A stretch of 64,000 nucleotides of DNA. Origin: Paenibacillus andongensis. Lineage in GTDB: Bacteria > Bacillota > Bacilli > Paenibacillales > NBRC-103111. The stretch lies in assembly GCF_025369935.1 (NCBI RefSeq), contig NZ_CP104467.1:2363001-2427000 (forward strand), given 5' to 3'. Shown in pieces: positions 1-9,320 of this stretch. The position numbers were made by a program, and so were the translations under genes. Position 1 is the stretch's first letter. Each line of letters begins with the position of its first letter. The notes beneath the pieces were generated by a model, which saw nothing but the letters and a program-made list of their open reading frames with translations, made no database searches and had not been told where the DNA came from.

Positions 1-1155
1 ACGATAAAAATCAATCTCGAGACACCATCTAGAGCATTTCTAGGTAACCTAAGTCAAGCGTTACTTGGGATTGTTTCACCAACAGCGGCCAAGAAATATG
101 GGGATCAATTTGGTAAAAATCCGGTTGGTTCAGGTCCATTCTCATTTGTGAAATGGGAAGAGAATGCTTCCATTCAAGTTAAACGTAGTCCTGATTATAA
201 CTGGGCGCCGGAAATTGTGGAGAATAAAGGGAAGTCTTATTTGGACCAAATTACATTTAGTATTGTTCCTGAAGAAGCGACTCGAATCGGAAGTGTTCAA
301 AGTAAGCAAGTTCTTGCTGGTGAGACGATTCCCCCGCAAAATATTGTTTCGTTGAAGTCAGATTCCAGTATCCAAGTTCACCAAGTGAATACCAATGGAT
401 TGCCCTATACGTTATTTATTAATCAACGAAAAGCGCCTTGGGGTGAGGTGAAGGCCAGACAAGCGCTTCAATCAGCGATTGATGTGGATGCGATTGTCAA
501 AACACTTTATTTAGGGACTTATCCACGTGCCTGGTCACCCTTATCACCTGGTGTTTTCGGTTATGATGCCTCATTAGAAAATGGGATTAAACCTGATCTT
601 GCTAAAGCGAACAAATTATTGGACGAACTCGGTTGGCTCAAAGGCGCAGATGGCATTCGTGTAAAAGAAGACAAGAAGCTTACTTTGCATTATGTAGATG
701 GATCACCTAACCGTGAGAAACGAAATGATATTGCCGTCATTATTCAGCAGCAATTGAAGCAAGTGGGGATTGTTGTTGAAGTCGAAATTACGAAGGATAC
801 AGCCAATGTTATTTTTACTAAAGGTGACTATGATATCTATGGGAACAGCCAGGTGAACTCGGATCCCAATGCGCTCTACGCCTTCTATCACACAAGCGAT
901 CCGAAAGCTAGACCAAGTCTTCCAGGCCTTGCAGATCCACAAGTGGATAAGTGGCTGGAACAAGGGGCTATCGAGCCTGATGATAAGAAACGTGCGGAAC
1001 TGTACAAACAAGTACAGAAATCCATTATCGATAATGCAGTCATCATTCCTATTTATGTGTTCCCTTATACAGTTGCGGCATCGAAGACTGTTAAAGGTTT
1101 AAAATTTGATTCGCTCGGATACCCGATCTTTAATGATACGTTTATTCAAAAATAA
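1..1155 (+). CDS. ABC transporter substrate-binding protein, family 5 (Opp/Dpp type), 5'-truncated
   Basis: C-terminal 384 codons of an extracellular peptide (or nickel/glycan) binding protein. The frame is open from base 1, so the start lies outside the window; the first internal Met is at 148. Family-5 landmarks seen are GSGPFSFVKWE near the beginning, the block around PYTLFINQRKAPWGEVKARQAL (short form: INQRKAPW) and the C-terminal LYKQVQKSIIDNAVIIPIYV. It would capture ligand outside the cell and pass it to the permeases encoded 21 bp downstream. Gene order binding protein, two permeases, ATPase is the classical Opp/Dpp order. The ligand cannot be deduced. Family is certain; substrate unknown. 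Confidence 0.93.
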   Translation, partial: TIKINLETPSRAFLGNLSQALLGIVSPTAAKKYGDQFGKNPVGSGPFSFVKWEENASIQVKRSPDYNWAPEIVENKGKSYLDQITFSIVPEEATRIGSVQSKQVLAGETIPPQNIVSLKSDSSIQVHQVNTNGLPYTLFINQRKAPWGEVKARQALQSAIDVDAIVKTLYLGTYPRAWSPLSPGVFGYDASLENGIKPDLAKANKLLDELGWLKGADGIRVKEDKKLTLHYVDGSPNREKRNDIAVIIQQQLKQVGIVVEVEITKDTANVIFTKGDYDIYGNSQVNSDPNALYAFYHTSDPKARPSLPGLADPQVDKWLEQGAIEPDDKKRAELYKQVQKSIIDNAVIIPIYVFPYTVAASKTVKGLKFDSLGYPIFNDTFIQK

Positions 1156-1176
1156 CGCTACAGGGAGCTAATCGAT

Positions 1177-2103
1177 ATGAACAGGATATTAACGGAACGG
1201 CTTGTAGTTTCATTGCTGGTCATTCTTGGTTCCTTAATCCTTGTCTTTTGTATTTTGTATGTGCTACCGGGAGATCCTGTGCTTTCTATGGTGGATCCTT
1301 CCTCCACGACACCAGAGGCGATTGCAAATTTAAGACAACAGCTCGGACTGAATGAACCCTTCTATGTCCAATTTGGGCACTATTTTATGGCTATGATCCA
1401 AGGAGATTTCGGTAAATCATTACTAAACAGTGAACCTGTGTTGCCCAAAATTCTTAAGCATCTCCCAGCAACCTTGGCACTCACTTTAGCTAGTACGCTC
1501 ATATCTACGATCATTGGTGTAGGGCTTGGTGTTCTTTCGGCCGTACATCGCAATCGATGGATCGATGTGTTAGCTCGAATAGTCGGGTTGTTCGGTATAT
1601 CAATGCCGACGTTCTGGTCCGGAATTCTGTTAATTCTCATTTTTTCCGTATCTTTAGGCTGGTTCCCAGCAATGGGGTCAAAGGGGCTCATTACACTTGT
1701 CCTTCCTTCACTTACACTTGGATTTGTGGGAGCTGGATTTATCGTTCGGATGGTACGTAACTCGATGTTGGAAGTCATCAATGAGCATTTCATCGTGACA
1801 CTACGCGCGAAAGGACTATCTGAACGATTAGTAATGTACCGACATGCGCTTCGCAACGCTTTAATTCCCGCGGTCACCATCATTGGCATTCATATCGGAG
1901 ATTTGATGGCGGGTACCGTTGTGATCGAAACCGTCTTCTCGAGACAAGGGATTGGCCGAATTCTCGCAGACGCCATCATGTCCAAAGACTTGCCTGTTGT
2001 TCAAGGTGTGGTATTTTTCTCAGCCATCATTTACGTCATCGTAAATTTGCTAGTCGATATTTCTTATGTATTCATAGATCCACGGGTTCGTCGAACACAA
2101 TAA
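1177..2103 (+). CDS. Peptide-type ABC transporter permease, DppB/OppB family
   Basis: A 308-residue inner-membrane permease. The N-terminal helix is followed by the DppB signature region YVLPGDPVLSMV and a long hydrophilic loop; five further hydrophobic segments follow. The EAA-type cytoplasmic loop is seen as LRAKGLSERLVMYRHALRNA (about residues 208-227), which docks to the ATPase. Start is ATG with AGGGAG 10 bases upstream. It lies 21 bp after the binding protein and 19-39 bp before the second permease, so it is part of one operon. Length is normal for the family (about 300-340). Substrate unknown. Confidence 0.93.
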   Translation: MNRILTERLVVSLLVILGSLILVFCILYVLPGDPVLSMVDPSSTTPEAIANLRQQLGLNEPFYVQFGHYFMAMIQGDFGKSLLNSEPVLPKILKHLPATLALTLASTLISTIIGVGLGVLSAVHRNRWIDVLARIVGLFGISMPTFWSGILLILIFSVSLGWFPAMGSKGLITLVLPSLTLGFVGAGFIVRMVRNSMLEVINEHFIVTLRAKGLSERLVMYRHALRNALIPAVTIIGIHIGDLMAGTVVIETVFSRQGIGRILADAIMSKDLPVVQGVVFFSAIIYVIVNLLVDISYVFIDPRVRRTQ

Positions 2104-2142
2104 TTCGGATATGAAAGCATATTGGAGAGGAGAAGGGTGACT

Positions 2143-3036
2143 ATGAAAGATGTTCTTTCTACAAGAACTATTTGGCTGAGACATAAGTGGCATCTTCGAA
2201 TCACAAAGATACCCAGATCATTTAATGCTTCAGAAATTCTGGTTTATCTAGCAGCGATCGTGGCCTTGTTTATTATCGGATGTGCGCTTTTTCCGCAATG
2301 GATTGCTCCGTACACCCCTACAGCGATGCTCGCTGATCAAATCATGCATGCGCCAAGCAAAGCTCATTTGTTTGGAACGGACTATTTTGGCAGAGATGTA
2401 TTCAGTCTTGTCGTATATGGCAGTCGTGATTCCCTGATTATTGGTTTCTCCTCTGTACTCGCAGGAGGCATCATTGGAGGAAGTATCGGTGCGCTATCTG
2501 GATACATCGGCGGCGTGATTGACACGATCTTCATGAGGATTATCGATGTGTTGATGACGATTCCTGGCATTCTATTAGCTCTAGCCATAGCTGCTGCTCT
2601 TGGCCCTCATTTATTTAATCTGATCTTTGCTGTTGCAGCAGCGTCCATTCCGCAATATGCCAGGGTCATGCGAGGTCAGATTCTGAGCATAAAGAATCGC
2701 TCTTTCATTACCGCCTCTCGGTCTATAGGCGCGTCTAAATTCCGTATATTTTTTCGCCATGTTCTAACGAATGCTTGGTCGCCACTCTTGGTCATGTCCA
2801 CGATCGGTTTAGGTGCATCCATTCTGGTCGGTGCTGGGCTAAGTTTCCTTGGCTTGGGCGTACTCAAAGAGATTCCCGATTGGGGATCGCTCCTCTCACA
2901 AGGACGAGGTTACCTTACAATGGCTTGGTGGATATGTACATTTCCAGGCCTCGCGATCACGTTATTCGTCATATCCGTTAATTTAATCGGTGATAAACTA
3001 CGTGACTCCTTAGATCCAAAGCAGAGAAGGGCATAG
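2143..3036 (+). CDS. Peptide-type ABC transporter permease, DppC/OppC family
   Basis: Second membrane subunit of the Opp/Dpp-type importer, 297 residues from ATG 2143. An in-frame TTG at 2122 would add seven residues, but ATG 2143 sits six bases after a purine-rich AGAAGGG site and is preferred. DppC landmarks are HLFGTDYFGRDVFSLVVYGSR near residue 75 (short form: GTDYFGRDVFS), the EAA-type loop around ASRSIGASKFRIFFRHVL, and GAGLSFLGLG near the C terminus. Several transmembrane segments are evident. The ATPase gene follows after 17 bp. Confidence 0.92.
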   Translation: MKDVLSTRTIWLRHKWHLRITKIPRSFNASEILVYLAAIVALFIIGCALFPQWIAPYTPTAMLADQIMHAPSKAHLFGTDYFGRDVFSLVVYGSRDSLIIGFSSVLAGGIIGGSIGALSGYIGGVIDTIFMRIIDVLMTIPGILLALAIAAALGPHLFNLIFAVAAASIPQYARVMRGQILSIKNRSFITASRSIGASKFRIFFRHVLTNAWSPLLVMSTIGLGASILVGAGLSFLGLGVLKEIPDWGSLLSQGRGYLTMAWWICTFPGLAITLFVISVNLIGDKLRDSLDPKQRRA

Positions 3037-3053
3037 CTAGGAGGTGGCGCAAG

Positions 3054-5078
3054 TTGAAGCAACTGCTTGAGATTGACAACTTAAGTGTACAATTCACAAC
3101 AAATAAGGGGTCGTTCACGGCCATTCAAGACATTTCTTTGAAAATTGGCGTAGGCGAAACCATTTGTCTTGTCGGAGAATCCGGCAGTGGTAAATCGGTT
3201 ACTTCGAAATCAGTCATGCGTTTAATCGATTATGAAAATGGTCGCATATCCGGTGGTCAAATCATACTCGATGGCGATGATTTAACAACGTTGTCACAGA
3301 ATGATCTTCGGGCATTACGTGGGAAAAAAATGGCGATGGTATTCCAAGAGCCCATGGCTGCTTTCGATCCCGTATTTACCATTGGTAATCAAATTACCGA
3401 AGTGATGATCCAGCATAAACAGGGAAATCGGGAACAAGCCTGGGAGCGAGCTGTGTATTTATTAAAGCGTGTTGGCATTCCAGAGCCAGAAATCCGAATG
3501 AACCAATATCCTGGTGAGCTTTCAGGTGGGATGCTACAGCGAGCGATGATTGCTATGGCTCTTACATGCAGTCCACAGCTGCTTATTGCGGATGAACCAA
3601 CAACTGCGCTTGATGTAACGATTCAAGCGCAGATTCTTCACCTGCTGCAGGAGCTTAAAGAAGAATTCAACATGTCCATACTTCTCATCACCCATGATTT
3701 GGGGATTGCTGCAGAGATGGCAGACAAAATCATCGTGATGTACGCTGGACAAATCGTTGAACAAGCAAGCGTGGGGCAATTGTTCGCTAGACCACATCAT
3801 CCGTATACGAGAGGGTTACTTCGATCCATTACGACGATGGATAGCAATCGGTCATCCCGATTGTTCTCTATTGAAGGGACGATTCCCCATCTATCGGATC
3901 TGCCATCAGGATGCCGATTTCATCCAAGGTGTCCTTATGCGACCGAACGCTGTGTGAAAGATAGTCCTCCCTTACGCTTCGTGAATGAACGTCTTACTGC
4001 ATGTTGGTACTCGGAAGAATTAGTTGAGCGTGCAGATTGGCAGCAACATGCAGCGGTTGTAGATACAAAGATAGATTACCGATCTTCCGATGTCGTTGGC
4101 GATCAGGCTTTAACTAGAGAGACACTCTTTGAGGTGAAAGGGTTAAGTAAATTTTACCCCATAGGGAAAGGAACATTTAGTCGTTCGAAATCCTATATTC
4201 GCGCGGTTGAAGATGTTTCTTTTTCGATTAAGAAGGGCGAGACCTTTGGTTTAGTCGGTGAATCGGGGAGCGGCAAGTCTACCTTAGGCCGGGTGTTGCT
4301 GCAGCTGGAGAAGGCAACAGTGGGAGAGGTTCTGTTCGAAGGGAAAGATTTATCTAAACTTTCGAACAAAGGACTGCAGGACGTACGCCGAGATATGCAG
4401 GTCATTTTCCAAGATCCGTACGGTTCTGTGAACCCGCGTTGGAAGGTTGGCGATATTATTGGCGAACCTTTTGATATCCATGAATCGTTAAGTAAGTCAG
4501 AGAAACGGACCAAGGTAGAAGACTTATTGGAGTTAGTAGGGCTGAATCGTTCCGTGTATGATCGGTTCCCTCATGAGTTTTCGGGCGGGCAACGACAGCG
4601 CATTGGTATTGCTAGAGCCATCGCGCTCAATCCTAAGTTTATCCTTGCTGATGAGGCCGTATCTGCGTTGGATGTATCCGTACAGGCTCAAATCGTCAAT
4701 TTAATGCAGGATCTGCAGAAAAAACTGGGATTAACCTACTTATTTATCGCCCATGGCTTAAACATTGTGCGCCATCTATCCGACCGTATTGGTGTTATGT
4801 ACTTGGGGAAACTGGTTGAAATAGCACCTAGTGAGGAGCTGTTTCTCCATCCTTCCCATCCCTACACGAAGGGCTTGCTTTCTTCTATACCATCTACGGA
4901 TCCCTCGCAAAAAAGAGCGTGGATCGAGATCGAAGGGGAAATCCCTTCTCCTGCGAATCCACCGTCTGGCTGCAGATTCCACACGCGCTGCCCAGCGGCA
5001 ACCGCAAAGTGTAAAGAAGAGCAGCCTGCCTTATTGCCAATCAGGGAAGGGCACTGGACGGCCTGCCATTACCCTTAA
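3054..5078 (+). CDS. Fused double ATP-binding protein of an Opp/Dpp-type ABC transporter (DppD-DppF fusion)
   Basis: A 674-residue protein with two complete ATPase domains, corresponding to separate DppD and DppF in most bacteria. Domain 1 (about 1-315) has Walker A GESGSGKS, signature LSGGM, Walker B LLIADEP and the switch His in ITHDL. Domain 2 (about 350-674) has GESGSGKS, FSGGQRQR, ADEAVSALD and IAHGL. Both domains end with the oligopeptide-transporter C-terminal Cys motif (SGCRFHPRCPYA and SGCRFHTRCPAA). Domain 2 deviates slightly: ADEA for ADEP and IAHGL for IAHDL; catalytic Glu and switch His remain. Start is TTG with GGAGGTGG seven bases upstream. It energises the transporter encoded just upstream. 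Confidence 0.93.
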   Translation: MKQLLEIDNLSVQFTTNKGSFTAIQDISLKIGVGETICLVGESGSGKSVTSKSVMRLIDYENGRISGGQIILDGDDLTTLSQNDLRALRGKKMAMVFQEPMAAFDPVFTIGNQITEVMIQHKQGNREQAWERAVYLLKRVGIPEPEIRMNQYPGELSGGMLQRAMIAMALTCSPQLLIADEPTTALDVTIQAQILHLLQELKEEFNMSILLITHDLGIAAEMADKIIVMYAGQIVEQASVGQLFARPHHPYTRGLLRSITTMDSNRSSRLFSIEGTIPHLSDLPSGCRFHPRCPYATERCVKDSPPLRFVNERLTACWYSEELVERADWQQHAAVVDTKIDYRSSDVVGDQALTRETLFEVKGLSKFYPIGKGTFSRSKSYIRAVEDVSFSIKKGETFGLVGESGSGKSTLGRVLLQLEKATVGEVLFEGKDLSKLSNKGLQDVRRDMQVIFQDPYGSVNPRWKVGDIIGEPFDIHESLSKSEKRTKVEDLLELVGLNRSVYDRFPHEFSGGQRQRIGIARAIALNPKFILADEAVSALDVSVQAQIVNLMQDLQKKLGLTYLFIAHGLNIVRHLSDRIGVMYLGKLVEIAPSEELFLHPSHPYTKGLLSSIPSTDPSQKRAWIEIEGEIPSPANPPSGCRFHTRCPAATAKCKEEQPALLPIREGHWTACHYP

Positions 5079-5110
5079 ATCGTAGTAGTAAAGCTGCATG
5101 AGGAGGAGAC

Positions 5111-6589
5111 ATGATGTCAGAGAAACAAGCAAAGAACGATGCGGGATGGAAATTCGACAACAGCTATTCGCGGTTGCCGAATTTCTTTTATACCAAGATC
5201 AATCCAACTCCTGTGAGCTCTCCGAAGTTAATTATATTGAATGCTCCATTGGCATCATCATTGGGTTTGGATGAAGGAGCATTGCGAAGTAGTGATAGCT
5301 TAGCTATATTTGCGGGGAACCAGATACCTGATGGAGGACTCTCCATTGCGCAAGCCTATGCGGGTCATCAATTTGGGCAGTTTAATAGGCTAGGAGATGG
5401 GCGAGCTCATCTCCTTGGCGAACAGTTGACTCCCCAAGGTGAGCGAGTTGATATTCAGCTGAAGGGATCAGGTAAAACACCATACTCCCGCTATTTGGAT
5501 GGTCGAGCGGGACTTGGACCGATGCTGCGTGAGTATATCATAAGTGAAGCTATGTTTGCTTTAGGAATTCCAACTACCCGAAGTTTAGCGGTTGTTTCAA
5601 CAGGTGAGACTTTCCTTCGCGAAACTGAACAATCTGGTGCAATTCTAACCCGTGTCGCCGCCAGTCATATTCGCTTTGCAACTTTTCAATATGCTTCGGA
5701 ATTTGGCACGGTGGATGAGCTCCGTGCGCTAGCTGATTACACAGTACTAAGACATTTTCCTGAGGCTACTGGTGCTGAGAACCGCTATCTAGCGCTGCTT
5801 CAAGAAGTGATTAAGCGCCAAGCGCAATTAATTGTCAAATGGCAGCTTGTTGGGTTTGTTCACGGAGTGATGAACACGGATAACATAGCGATCAGTGGAG
5901 AAACCATTGATTATGGTCCTTGCGCATTCTTGGATGTTTATGAACCAGGGACCGTATTCAGTTCCAGAGACTCGGAAGGCCGCTATGCTTATGGCAAACA
6001 GCCGGACATTGCCGCATGGAATCTCACTAGATTTGCTGAAACTCTTCTACCATTGCTGCATGACGATGAGAAGCAGGGGGCCAAGCTTATTGAGGATGCG
6101 ATTTCAGATTTTTCTGAGCAGTATCACTCTAATTGGCTCTCCGGCATGAGGTCCAAACTGGGGATATGTAATGAAGAATCAGAGGATGATTCACTGATTG
6201 AAGGGCTACTCCATCTAATGCAGACGTATCGCGCAGATTATACGAATACTTTTCGCGCTTTAACTTTGGATAGGCCTGAGGATACGATCATGTATGACAA
6301 ACTGGATTTTAGGCAGTGGTATGAACTATGGCAGGCTAGATTAAGTAGACAGCAGGAAGCCAAAGCTTTCTCACATCAACTAATGAGCAATAATAATCCA
6401 GCAATTATCCCGCGTAACCATCGGGTAGAAGAAGCATTGACATCCGCGGTAGTACAAGGAGACTACAGTGTGATGGAGCGGCTGCTTGATGTTCTTTCAA
6501 GCCCATACGCATATTCCGCTGAGCAGGTTGAATATGCAACACCTCCTGTGTTGTCGACAAATTGTTACCGTACCTTTTGCGGTACTTGA
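5111..6589 (+). CDS. selO: Protein adenylyltransferase SelO (YdiU/UPF0061 family)
   Basis: A 492-residue pseudokinase-fold enzyme. Known family members transfer AMP from ATP to Ser, Thr or Tyr of proteins, linked to redox homeostasis. Hallmarks seen: the nucleotide-binding stretch [18 protein letters not shown] (residues 117-134), HGVMNTDN (251-258) and the metal-binding DYGP (267-270). The C terminus CYRTFCGT matches the usual end of Gram-positive members, so it is full length. Start is ATG 5111 (or ATG 5114) directly after AGGAGGAGAC. It follows the transporter operon by 32 bp in the same direction and may be co-transcribed. Family certain; cellular target unknown. Confidence 0.93.
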   Translation: MMSEKQAKNDAGWKFDNSYSRLPNFFYTKINPTPVSSPKLIILNAPLASSLGLDEGALRSSDSLAIFAGNQIPDGGLSIAQAYAGHQFGQFNRLGDGRAHLLGEQLTPQGERVDIQLKGSGKTPYSRYLDGRAGLGPMLREYIISEAMFALGIPTTRSLAVVSTGETFLRETEQSGAILTRVAASHIRFATFQYASEFGTVDELRALADYTVLRHFPEATGAENRYLALLQEVIKRQAQLIVKWQLVGFVHGVMNTDNIAISGETIDYGPCAFLDVYEPGTVFSSRDSEGRYAYGKQPDIAAWNLTRFAETLLPLLHDDEKQGAKLIEDAISDFSEQYHSNWLSGMRSKLGICNEESEDDSLIEGLLHLMQTYRADYTNTFRALTLDRPEDTIMYDKLDFRQWYELWQARLSRQQEAKAFSHQLMSNNNPAIIPRNHRVEEALTSAVVQGDYSVMERLLDVLSSPYAYSAEQVEYATPPVLSTNCYRTFCGT

Positions 6590-6653
6590 TAAAGCACAAA
6601 GATACTTCTCTGATTGATTATGTTAATAATGAGTTTTTAAAATTTAGATTGGC

Positions 6654-6955
6654 GCATTTGTCCAAGGGACGAAACTCGCAACATTCGCGGCTCGCTGTAT
6701 TGAGAATGAGATTCTGATGCATCTGCGATCATTGAAAAAGACGCGCAAGGATGTATCCTTGCACGATCCGATTGGGACGGACAAAGAGGGCAACGAGATC
6801 ACGTTGATCGACATCCTTGGAACGGAAGCCGATGATGTCGTGGATAAGGTGCAGCTGAAGATTGAGGAGTCGAAGATATATAAAATCTAGATATATTAGA
6901 TGAACGGGAAAAGGAGGTCGTGGTGGGCAGGTTTGGATTGGAGCTTGGCAATTGT
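6654..6955 (+). pseudogene. Decayed fragment of sporulation sigma factor SigK
   Basis: From 6666 the frame reads [17 protein letters not shown], then [18 protein letters not shown] and [19 protein letters not shown], which is the sigma-K region 2/3 sequence. At about 6887 the frame meets TAG; shifting by one base restores [20 protein letters not shown] up to a stop at 6953-6955. The break fits loss of one A from an A-run in the expected AAA AAT. Both ends are missing: no N-terminal part and no region 4.2, so this cannot encode a working factor. No start codon or ribosome site is present. In B. subtilis and some clostridia sigK is interrupted by an excisable element, so a scrap of this gene is a plausible footprint of such an element, but no integrase is seen. 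Confidence 0.85.
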
Positions 6956-7129
6956 GAATGATGTTCAGGGAATTAATAGTAATCCCCCGAACAACATCAG
7001 GAACGAATCTTGCTCATGAGTGCTGTAAACAAGAAAGAATTTAGTTTACGTTTATTTATCTCCTTTTCGGTCTAAATCCCTAATAATCCACGTTGGCATC
7101 CCAAGTCCCATTCTTGGCCTAAACTATGG
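6956..7129. other. Intergenic stretch with no recognisable feature
   Basis: About 170 bases between the sigK scrap and the stop of the convergent GH43 gene. I see no reading frame, no strong hairpin and no promoter-like pair. An imperfect inverted pair AGGGATTTAGACC/ccccgaac is too poor to call a terminator. Confidence 0.4.
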
Positions 7130-8668
7130 TTAATTGGATGTAAACTGCCAGTAATCAATATTAAATAAATAGCCTGTACCTGTTCCGGTAAACACAAAGA
7201 AAACTTTGTGGACACCTTTTGCACCGCCGATAGTAGCTGTTAGTTCCCTCCAGTTTTGCCACCCGCCTGTAGAAGGTACAGGTAGTGTTCCGACAAGAGT
7301 ACCGGTTACACTGTCAAGACGTATTTCAATATTGCCTCCTGTAGTTGCTGATGCTACATTTGCTTTAAACGTTTTGGCTCCGCCGATACCGAAGTCAGCG
7401 TTTCCTACAGCTACCCAGTCTCCATTATTTATATATCCTACATCAAGATTATTTACCGGTCCGCCTGCTGCTTGACTTTCCTCAGTTGTGATACCTGCAT
7501 TCCACCCGATCGTTTCAGCCTCGGTCCTATTATATGGATTCAGATTGGCGATCTGGGCTATGCCTGTCATATCTCCCTGAACCTCTTGTATGGTTCCATC
7601 CGCATTATACACAAGCTTATTGATATGCGGAGATCGGTATCCTTTTCCGGCTCCCAATTGAGCCATAGCGACAGTTTGTGCGTGGTACACGACATACCAC
7701 TGGTTATTAAAGTTAAATACAGCATGGTGGTTGTTTCCGCCGCCTCCGAAAAATGCACCTGGATTTTTCAGGAAATGCCCTGTATAAGTAAAGGGCCCCA
7801 TAGGACTGCTGCTCACCATGTAGCCGATTTCACCTGCCGGATAAGCGGCCGGGTGTGTACCGGAGAAATTGATGCAATAAGAGTAATAATATTTGCCGTT
7901 ATACTTATGAATTCCGGAGTCTTCAAACATGTAAGGAGCATCGATGGTTACTGCGCTTCCAACAATACTCGTCATATCTGCGCCCAATTTTAAAACTCTG
8001 GCAGTTTTGGGATTTGCAACCGATGCCGGATCCGAAGTATTGGGTATTCCCCCGCCAACATACAAATATCCTTGACCATCGTCATCCATCAATACTGCCG
8101 GATCAAAAAGCCATGTAACTCCGGCTATTCCAGGCGTACTGCCTGTAACAAGAGCTTTTCCGAGCGGATCTGTCCATGGTCCTATCGGAGTGTCTGCAGT
8201 CAACACACCAATACCCGATGCACCGTTCGCGAAATAAAGGAAGAATTTGTCCTTGCCGTTTATAGTTTTGCGCGCAGCAGCAGGAGCCCATGAGAGTGAC
8301 GCCCATTTTGCAATGCCCTTGCCGTTATTGACGTTATTGGCTCCCGCTACCGGAATTGAACCGTGATCTGTCCAGTTCACCATATCAGCGGAAGATATGA
8401 CATTGATTTTATTTAATGCACTAAAATCATTATCTTTAACAGTCCCGTCGCTATTATATACATACGCATCGCTTGACATATAAATGTAAACCCTTCCATT
8501 ATAGACCAGCGCAAAGGGATCTGCCCCCAATTTATGGTCCATAAGTGGATTTGAATTACCTGGAATTTTTGCAATTGCATTGTTGGCAGCAAATGCAGAC
8601 GTCATTGGTAAACAACCGATCAGTAAAGAAAAAACTAATATAAGCGCATTTAATTTCTTGATCATCAT
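7130..8668 (-). CDS. xynD: Secreted GH43 arabinoxylan arabinofuranohydrolase with CBM6 (XynD-like)
   Basis: A 512-residue secreted enzyme predicted to release arabinose side chains from arabinoxylan (EC 3.2.1.55). Residues 1-27 form a signal peptide ending AFA. The GH43 propeller follows with the three expected acids: Asp50 in LGADPF, Asp189 in WLFDPAVL and Glu249 in MFEDSGIH. From about 378 (NRTEAETIGWN) to the end is a CBM6 module, closing with FNIDYWQFT. The protein closely resembles B. subtilis XynD (AXH-m2,3) along its length, as recalled; it lacks an additional C-terminal module found there. Ribosome site AGGAGG lies eight to nine bases upstream of ATG. It is divergent from the GH11 xylanase gene 650 bp away and the two would act together on xylan outside the cell. 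Confidence 0.94.
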   Translation of the reverse strand: MMIKKLNALILVFSLLIGCLPMTSAFAANNAIAKIPGNSNPLMDHKLGADPFALVYNGRVYIYMSSDAYVYNSDGTVKDNDFSALNKINVISSADMVNWTDHGSIPVAGANNVNNGKGIAKWASLSWAPAAARKTINGKDKFFLYFANGASGIGVLTADTPIGPWTDPLGKALVTGSTPGIAGVTWLFDPAVLMDDDGQGYLYVGGGIPNTSDPASVANPKTARVLKLGADMTSIVGSAVTIDAPYMFEDSGIHKYNGKYYYSYCINFSGTHPAAYPAGEIGYMVSSSPMGPFTYTGHFLKNPGAFFGGGGNNHHAVFNFNNQWYVVYHAQTVAMAQLGAGKGYRSPHINKLVYNADGTIQEVQGDMTGIAQIANLNPYNRTEAETIGWNAGITTEESQAAGGPVNNLDVGYINNGDWVAVGNADFGIGGAKTFKANVASATTGGNIEIRLDSVTGTLVGTLPVPSTGGWQNWRELTATIGGAKGVHKVFFVFTGTGTGYLFNIDYWQFTSN

Positions 8669-8694
8669 TTCATTTTCCTCCTTATTTTAAAACG

Positions 8695-8862
8695 TTACCT
8701 GCCGCTTGCACGGGGGTTCACTACAGGATTGGGCGCCATTGCTAATTGACCGTTTGTTAATGGCATCAGAGAAGCATAATTGACATCAGCAGGTACTTCA
8801 TTGCAAGACCAAAGATTCACTCCTTTCACCATATCTGGTAAAAAGTCGGTAAGCACCTTCAT
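8695..8862 (-). pseudogene. Short reading frame (55 codons), probable C-terminal remnant
   Basis: Reading on the minus strand from ATG at 8862 gives a 55-residue peptide containing VKGVNLWSCNEVPADV and ending NPVVNPRASGR. There is no clear ribosome site before the ATG, no signal peptide, and the composition looks like the end of a larger globular (possibly secreted) protein. It sits directly upstream of the GH43 gene in the same direction with a gap of 26 bp. I do not recognise the family. It may be a true small gene or what is left of a longer gene deleted upstream. Confidence 0.4.
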
Positions 8863-8958
8863 TATAGAGCGCTTTCTTTTTTTGAAAAATAGATTTCCTT
8901 AAGAAAAAAGTGCTTATTTTTACGCAAAATATAGTAATGGCGTACAATAGTTGCGAAA

Positions 8959-8972
8959 GGAGAACGCTTACA
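8959..8972. promoter_or_regulatory. Candidate cre site (CcpA operator)
   Basis: GGAGAACGCTTACA matches the cre pattern TGNNANCGNTNNCA at every fixed position except the first. It lies between the divergent GH43 and GH11 genes, where catabolite repression is expected. A weaker relative with the core AGAGCGCTTTCT lies at 8864-8877. Confidence 0.4.
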
Positions 8973-9097
8973 TTTTGTCGACGATGGTGAGCAAAGTAAA
9001 AAGTGCATAGCCGTCCTTTAATGGGGCTGTTTTTTTTGGTTTCCGTATATTTAAAGGTGAATCAAAAAATAGGGGGGAGATTCTTTAATTTGGTAAG

Positions 9098-9126
9098 TTG
9101 TTATGTATGCGCTTACTTTCTATAAT
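9098..9126 (+). promoter_or_regulatory. Sigma-A promoter of the GH11 xylanase gene
   Basis: TTGTTA at 9098-9103 and a perfect TATAAT at 9121-9126 with a 17-base spacer. This is the best promoter match in the window. It leaves a leader of about 190 bases before the xylanase ATG at 9321. Confidence 0.75.
9104..9117. promoter_or_regulatory. cre site (CcpA operator) inside the xylanase promoter spacer
   Basis: TGTATGCGCTTACT fits the cre consensus TGTAANCGNTNACA with two mismatches and fills the space between the -35 and -10 boxes. CcpA bound here would block RNA polymerase, so glucose repression of the xylanase is expected. Confidence 0.65.
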
Positions 9127-9320
9127 GTACTTAAACAAGATAGAAATTGTCTTGTAATTATACAAAAATGTTACGGAAGGTTATTTTCGAGAGAAAATTC
9201 CTTCTTGGGGAGGAGGTTACAATCGGACTTCACGGAATATGACACAAGCTAAGATATGTACTGCTTTAGGTAGTATGATGTAGGCAAGTAATGACAAATA
9301 AAAATTTTAGGAGGTAATTT

